Assembly: GCA_022711755.1 (NCBI GenBank)
Contig: JAKLEA010000016.1
Span: forward strand, 62,001-126,000
DNA: 64,000 nucleotides
Direction: 5' to 3'
Source: Planctomycetota bacterium
GTDB lineage: Bacteria; Planctomycetota; Brocadiia; SM23-32; JAKLEA01
A program made the position numbers and the translations under genes. Below, piece by piece: positions 59,693-64,000 of the stretch. Below the pieces are notes generated by a model. That model worked only from the letters and a program-made list of their open reading frames with translations. It was not told the origin of the DNA and did not search any database. Every line of letters begins with the position of its first letter. Within the stretch, counting starts at the first letter, position 1.

Positions 59693-60573
59693 AACGGCTT
59701 ATCTATTTCACCGACACCCACATCGGCGCCGGAGCGGACGCGTGGGGGCAGCAGCCGACGTGCGCGCATCTTCTGCCGCAGTTGCTGAGCCGCTTGCGGG
59801 AATGGCTGATACGGAATCCCGCCGACCTTGTTCTGCACGGCGGCGACTGCACAGACGCTGGGAACGCGGACCAGAGGCGCTACGAGCTGGAATTCGCCCG
59901 CAGCCTGCCCGTTCCATTCCGCATCTGCCTGGGAAACCATGACCTGCGCCGGCCCGATTCGTTGGGCGGATGGTTGAGCGAATGCCGGGAATTCTTCGGG
60001 GAAAACGCGACATCTGGCGGGGATTACGTCGTTGATCTCGGCCCCGCCGCGCTCATTGTCCTGACGACGCGATGGCAGAGGCAAACCGTCGCGCCGGGAT
60101 TCCACTGGCCGGACGAAGGGGTGATGTGGGCGTCGTTTTCAGACGAACAGTACGAATGGCTTGAAAACCGGCTTGAGCGGCTTCGGGGCAGGCCGGCGAT
60201 ACTGGCCATGCACGAAACGCTCAACCCCCTCCCACCGAGGCTGACGGGTCTTACCGAAGCGATTCACGCCCCGCCCGGGCCGCACATACAGCGGATGCGC
60301 GACTTCATAAACTCGCATCCGCAGGTCAGGCTTGTCCTCTCCGGCCACTGTCACGCGACGTGCGCGACGCGCGACGGCGGTTGCGTCCTTCTGACGACGT
60401 CGGCTTTCTTCGAACCTCCATTCCAGGTTCGCGTAATCACCGTTTCCGAAGGCCAGATCGAAGCCACGATCGCTTATCCCATTGATATCGGCGACTTGGA
60501 CGTCAGGATTGACGAAGGCAAGCGCTGGTCTGCGGGGCAATGGGAGGACTGGACGGCAAGAATACCGATCTGA
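59689..60573 (+). CDS. Calcineurin-like metallophosphoesterase
   Basis: 294 residues with the metallophosphoesterase ligands in order: FTDTHIG, HGGDCTDAG, CLGNHD, an AMHET histidine and SGHCHAT. There is no signal peptide, so it is probably cytoplasmic. The ATG at 59689 overlaps the upstream TGA (ATGA), linking it to the glycoside-hydrolase-like gene. The DUF4838 gene follows after 12 bp. Substrate unknown; phosphodiesters or phosphosugars are possible. Confidence 0.88.
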   Translation: MKRLIYFTDTHIGAGADAWGQQPTCAHLLPQLLSRLREWLIRNPADLVLHGGDCTDAGNADQRRYELEFARSLPVPFRICLGNHDLRRPDSLGGWLSECREFFGENATSGGDYVVDLGPAALIVLTTRWQRQTVAPGFHWPDEGVMWASFSDEQYEWLENRLERLRGRPAILAMHETLNPLPPRLTGLTEAIHAPPGPHIQRMRDFINSHPQVRLVLSGHCHATCATRDGGCVLLTTSAFFEPPFQVRVITVSEGQIEATIAYPIDIGDLDVRIDEGKRWSAGQWEDWTARIPI

Positions 60574-60585
60574 AGGAGGCGAACG

Positions 60586-63336
60586 ATGGAAAGACGCCGG
60601 ACATTCGCGTTGCTTGCCGTTCTGCTTGCGAGCGCGATACTGCGATCATCTTCAATCGCGGACACTGCGATAATCGTTGACGCCGGAAACCATCCGGATG
60701 CGGCAAAAGCGGCGTTCGATGAGGAAAACGTCAACTGGCTGGACGCGGACAAACGCGATGACGCGGTCTGCTCGCAGTGTTTCGCGGCAGTCGAACTGCA
60801 GAGATATCTCCGCAGGATGACGGGGCGGGACAATGACTTCACGATCAACGACGACGGCGCGGCGCCGGAAGGCGATCTGATTATCCTGGGCGGGCCGGAT
60901 TTGAACTCATTATCGCGCGAAGCGTGTCACGCGTGGGGGATATCTGCTGAAGAACTCCCTAAGCTCGGACCGGAAGGATACGTCATTAAAAGCGGATTGT
61001 TGCGCGGAAAAAGTTGCATCCTGATTGCGGGCGGCGGTCGGTCGGGGACTCTTTACGGCGTCTACGATTTTCTGCACAGGCTGGGTTGCCGTTGGTTCGG
61101 GCCGGGAGAAATCCACGAGGAAATCCCGTCGCTGAAGCTCGAACGACTCCCGGAGATGGACGTCAGGGAGACGCCGAAATTCGGCATACGCGGCTTCCAC
61201 GCATGGGAGGACCGGGGGAACCCCGATTTCCTGCTCTGGATGGCGCGCAACCGGATGAATTACTGGTGCGTCCAGCAGACAGGCACGAACACGCTGCGCA
61301 AACTCGGCATCATGCTCGTCGGCGGGGAGCATACCATTCAGGTCAACAACCTATTCCCGCACGATCCGTATCCCTACAACCACGCCAAATTCAACGGGGA
61401 TGAAGAGAAGCCCGCCGATCCCTATCCTATCAGCGGCGAATTCCGCGGCGATGAGAACGGGGACGGAGCGCTCTCATATTTCGAGGCGCATCCGGAGTGG
61501 TACGGCATGCGCGGGGGAAAGCGCTCGTCGGACGTGAGCCGCTGGGGGGGCGGGGTGAATTACTGCACCTCAAACGCGGACGCGACGGCGGAGCTTCTGA
61601 AGGGCGCGATGCTCGAACTGATTGACGGCAGATACAGGAACGCCGACGTCATCAACTGCTGGATGCTTGACGGGGGAAAGTGGTGCGAGTGCGACAAGTG
61701 CAAGGCTCTCGGCGCGCCGACGGACCGCAATCTGCTTTTCGTCTACAATTACGACAAGGCGATCAAGAAGGCGCAGGCGGAGAAGCTCATCAACCGCCCG
61801 ATACGGCTCCTGTTTCTGGCCTACGCCGACGTTCTTGAACCGCCGACGCGCCCACTTCCGGCGGACTTCGATTATGAGACTTGCATCGCCACTTACTTTC
61901 CGATTGTGCGATGCTACGTCCATAATTTCGACGATGCGTCATGCTCCTGCAATTCGGCCTACAGCAGGCATCTATACGGGTGGAACGTTGATCCGAACCG
62001 GCATTACCGGGGGCAGCTCTGCATAGGCGAGTATTACAATGTATCGGGATACAAATCGCTGCCCGCCTGCTACATGCGGACGATGGCGCGCGACATCCCG
62101 CATTATTACAGCCTCGGCGCGAGGCATTTCCATTACATGCACTGCGCGACCGGCGGCTGGGGCAACATGGCGCTGACAAACTGGCAGATGGCCCGGCAGT
62201 TGTGGAATCCGGAAGCGGACTGCTCCGAATTGTGGTCGGACTATTTCGGCAAGCGTTACGGCCCGGCGGCTGCGGAGATGCGGAGATTCTACGAAGGCCT
62301 TGAACTGGCGTTCAGCAACGTAAGCGAGATCAAATACCGTTTCGCCCGGCGGCTCAACGGCGGCGCGGCGGACCTGTTCACAAGCAGTCACATGAAGCGC
62401 GAGAAGACTGGCTTCGAGAAGGACGACGGCCCCGACTGGGACGAGATTCTTGCGGCTTCCGGCGAGTGCAGGCGCATCATTGATGAAGCGATGAAGACGC
62501 AATTGCCGGGCAGGATCGCGAAACGCATCGCAGAGGACGAGGCGCGCTTCGCATACGGAGAGAAGACACTGAAATATTACGATGCCGCAGTTCGAGGTTT
62601 CAGCGCCGCGCGGGCCGGCGATATGAAGGACGCTGACGCGGCGAGACGTGAGATGATGAAACTCGCCGAGGAACTCAAGGCGGATACCGTCTCCACCTCG
62701 ATGTCATCCTCCCACGCCAATGCCCCTAACGCGTTCGAAGCGACCTTCGCGACGGGCGCTATTGCGACCTTGAGTTCCATGATCGGCCCGACGGAGCCTT
62801 CCGATGCGAAAGCCTATGATGAGCAAAAGGGCGAATTGATTCTGACAGGGCGCGACTTCGCCGGCGGGGGGGCGACGAGTTACGGTTACGGACTTCACGT
62901 CTTCCCGGGAAAGACCAAGGTCTCAGATGACGGAAACGTGGTCTACTCGAAGGGCAACAAGCCCGCCGATCGCATCACGGCGTGGTTTGCGATGGGGAAG
63001 AAACCGGACGCCGCTCTTTGCATTGAAATGACCGGGCTTAGCCGTCCGGTCGAGGACGATGGCAAGGTCTCATGCGCCGTGTTCGTGAACGGGCGGCTCG
63101 TCTTCGCAGACGCCGCGCCGTTTCCCCATACCGGGCTTGGGTCATGCGAGTTTATAGTCCCTCGGGATGCCTTCAAGGAAGGGCTGAACGCCATAGAAAT
63201 CAGGAACATAGAGACTGGCGGGCACGTCGGCGGAAGGCCGTGGTTTGGGATTCACAACATTCGCATCGGCGCGATGTCGAAAACAGAAAAGCCGCGGATG
63301 GACGCTGTGAAGATGGGCGTATCGTTTGAGGAATAA
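60586..63336 (+). CDS. Secreted DUF4838 / alpha-glucuronidase-like protein
   Basis: 916 residues with a signal peptide (about 1-25). An N-terminal GH67/GH20-type beta domain (about 25-185) contains CFAAVELQRYLRRMTG and GTLYGVYDFLHRLGCRWFGPGE. The central DUF4838 region has AHPEWYGMRGGKR, CEVDKC-like CECDKCKALG and YADVLEPPTRPLP. Helical and beta C-terminal parts follow (to 916). AAGGAGG precedes the ATG. Such proteins are common in planctomycetes and are probably involved in degrading glycans; the activity is not established. Confidence 0.85.
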   Translation: MERRRTFALLAVLLASAILRSSSIADTAIIVDAGNHPDAAKAAFDEENVNWLDADKRDDAVCSQCFAAVELQRYLRRMTGRDNDFTINDDGAAPEGDLIILGGPDLNSLSREACHAWGISAEELPKLGPEGYVIKSGLLRGKSCILIAGGGRSGTLYGVYDFLHRLGCRWFGPGEIHEEIPSLKLERLPEMDVRETPKFGIRGFHAWEDRGNPDFLLWMARNRMNYWCVQQTGTNTLRKLGIMLVGGEHTIQVNNLFPHDPYPYNHAKFNGDEEKPADPYPISGEFRGDENGDGALSYFEAHPEWYGMRGGKRSSDVSRWGGGVNYCTSNADATAELLKGAMLELIDGRYRNADVINCWMLDGGKWCECDKCKALGAPTDRNLLFVYNYDKAIKKAQAEKLINRPIRLLFLAYADVLEPPTRPLPADFDYETCIATYFPIVRCYVHNFDDASCSCNSAYSRHLYGWNVDPNRHYRGQLCIGEYYNVSGYKSLPACYMRTMARDIPHYYSLGARHFHYMHCATGGWGNMALTNWQMARQLWNPEADCSELWSDYFGKRYGPAAAEMRRFYEGLELAFSNVSEIKYRFARRLNGGAADLFTSSHMKREKTGFEKDDGPDWDEILAASGECRRIIDEAMKTQLPGRIAKRIAEDEARFAYGEKTLKYYDAAVRGFSAARAGDMKDADAARREMMKLAEELKADTVSTSMSSSHANAPNAFEATFATGAIATLSSMIGPTEPSDAKAYDEQKGELILTGRDFAGGGATSYGYGLHVFPGKTKVSDDGNVVYSKGNKPADRITAWFAMGKKPDAALCIEMTGLSRPVEDDGKVSCAVFVNGRLVFADAAPFPHTGLGSCEFIVPRDAFKEGLNAIEIRNIETGGHVGGRPWFGIHNIRIGAMSKTEKPRMDAVKMGVSFEE

Positions 63337-63349
63337 CCGCGCGGAATCA

Positions 63350-64000
63350 TCAGCGTCCGCAGCATTTCTTGTATTTCTTCCCGCTTCCGCATGGGCACGG
63401 ATCGTTTCGCCCAATCTTTGGGGCGGTAGAATATTCATCGTCATAAAATTCATCATCGTAGTCCTCAACGACATCTCCCGGATCAGCGTAATGCACGTAA
63501 TCGGTCGCGCCGCGCCGGAGACACGCCTTGATGATTGCCCCGTTCATCTTCCCCCGCTGCGCCTTTCCCATATCTGACAGTTTCTTTGACTCCGGCACAT
63601 GTTTCTTCAAGAGTGAAATGATGTCTTTAAGCATGTTGACGTCCAATGGCAGAGCGGTTCCGCTGCTCATGGCGAAGTCGTCATGAATAAAGAGTCTCAT
63701 AAGCATTGTTTCTCCGATCACATCGCAATTGCTGAGGTTGACATCGGTAACCGCGTACCGCCCTTTGCAGATCAGATCGTCCAGGAGAATCCCCAACCCT
63801 CTAACGGCGTCAGTTATCTTAAAGACAGAAAAATAAGCGTTCTTCGCCGCATTAAGCCATGCCTCTTCGTCTGATCCGGAAATCGGTGGATTCTCGGCCA
63901 TGTATGCGTCAATTACATTTGAATCATCATCGCGCCAATCAAAGATCGCATGGTCAAAGAGAACGTCTGCCTGGTTCTCCGTGCCGAATACGATAACGCC
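63350..64000 (-). CDS. SEC-C zinc-motif protein (N-terminus outside window)
   Basis: The C-terminus carries the SEC-C motif IGRNDPCPCGSGKKYKKCCG, which binds zinc as in the SecA tail. An acidic linker (DDEFYDDEY) precedes it. An ATG at 63901 exists, but the frame continues without a stop through the window edge and reads sensible residues (GVIVFGTENQADVLFDH), so the real start is upstream. About 216 residues are visible. It is convergent with the DUF4838 gene; 13 bp separate the stops. The function is unknown. Confidence 0.82.
   Translation of the reverse strand, partial: GVIVFGTENQADVLFDHAIFDWRDDDSNVIDAYMAENPPISGSDEEAWLNAAKNAYFSVFKITDAVRGLGILLDDLICKGRYAVTDVNLSNCDVIGETMLMRLFIHDDFAMSSGTALPLDVNMLKDIISLLKKHVPESKKLSDMGKAQRGKMNGAIIKACLRRGATDYVHYADPGDVVEDYDDEFYDDEYSTAPKIGRNDPCPCGSGKKYKKCCGR

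Noticed and set aside
1..64000. CRISPR arrays, insertion sequences, rRNA and tRNA genes
   Set aside because: No regular spacer-repeat pattern, no transposase or terminal repeats, and no rRNA or complete tRNA structure was seen on either strand.

Overview
The window most likely comes from a free-living, saccharolytic member of the Planctomycetota or a close PVC relative. The evidence is the high GC content, a very large secreted protein whose N-terminus carries a LEPR-XLL-like sorting motif (ENRVLLDG), a principal-type sigma factor with extra DNA-binding modules of a kind seen in that group, many polysaccharide and sugar enzymes, and repeated uroporphyrinogen-decarboxylase-like / Gfo-Idh-MocA gene pairs. 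This assignment is inference from gene content; no rRNA or tRNA lies in the window.

Layout. 1-2.8 kb (+): end of apbE, a zinc-ribbon/Yip1 membrane protein, and an acyl-CoA ligase ending at a bidirectional terminator. 2.9-7.9 kb (-): gnd, a Gfo/Idh oxidoreductase, a UroD-like protein and an NtrC-type regulator (the last two share an ATGA junction). 8.1-12.5 kb (+): proB and a pseudokinase/TPR/FGE protein. 12.7-14.35 kb (-): a visibly AT-richer two-gene cassette coding for a six-helix membrane protein fused to a cytidine deaminase, and a HAD 5'-nucleotidase-like protein. This is the best candidate for an undescribed system. 14.4-20.9 kb (-): a 2146-residue multi-enzyme surface protein. 21-28.5 kb (-): tandem paralogous membrane proteins, a heparinase-like lyase behind a promoter and a perfect palindrome, a small membrane protein, a sugar isomerase-like protein and the sigma factor. 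28.9-36.6 kb: a B12/radical SAM enzyme, an Fe-S protein, mntP, rpmB, a GT-C-like membrane protein, trpC and an MNT/HEPN pair. 36.7-42.5 kb (-): an FGGY kinase, a GT2/epimerase/aminotransferase operon behind a near-consensus promoter, and an outer-membrane-like protein. 43-63.3 kb (+): a second UroD-like/Gfo pair, a double hydrolase, a PHP phosphatase, glyQ, hypAB, a sugar ABC importer (binding protein and two permeases), a PpiD/SurA-like chaperone, ribF, a flavin reductase, two secreted glycoside-hydrolase-like proteins and a phosphoesterase. 63.35 kb to the end (-): a SEC-C protein running off the window.

How the genes fit together. Secreted lyases and hydrolases (heparinase-like, GH113-like, GHL10-like, DUF4838) would degrade polysaccharide. 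The ABC importer would take up oligosaccharides. The Gfo/Idh, isomerase-like, FGGY kinase and Gnd proteins would feed sugars into central metabolism. A separate operon probably builds an amino-sugar-containing surface glycan. Short palindromic repeats are scattered between genes, and one lies inside the coding sequence of an ABC permease.
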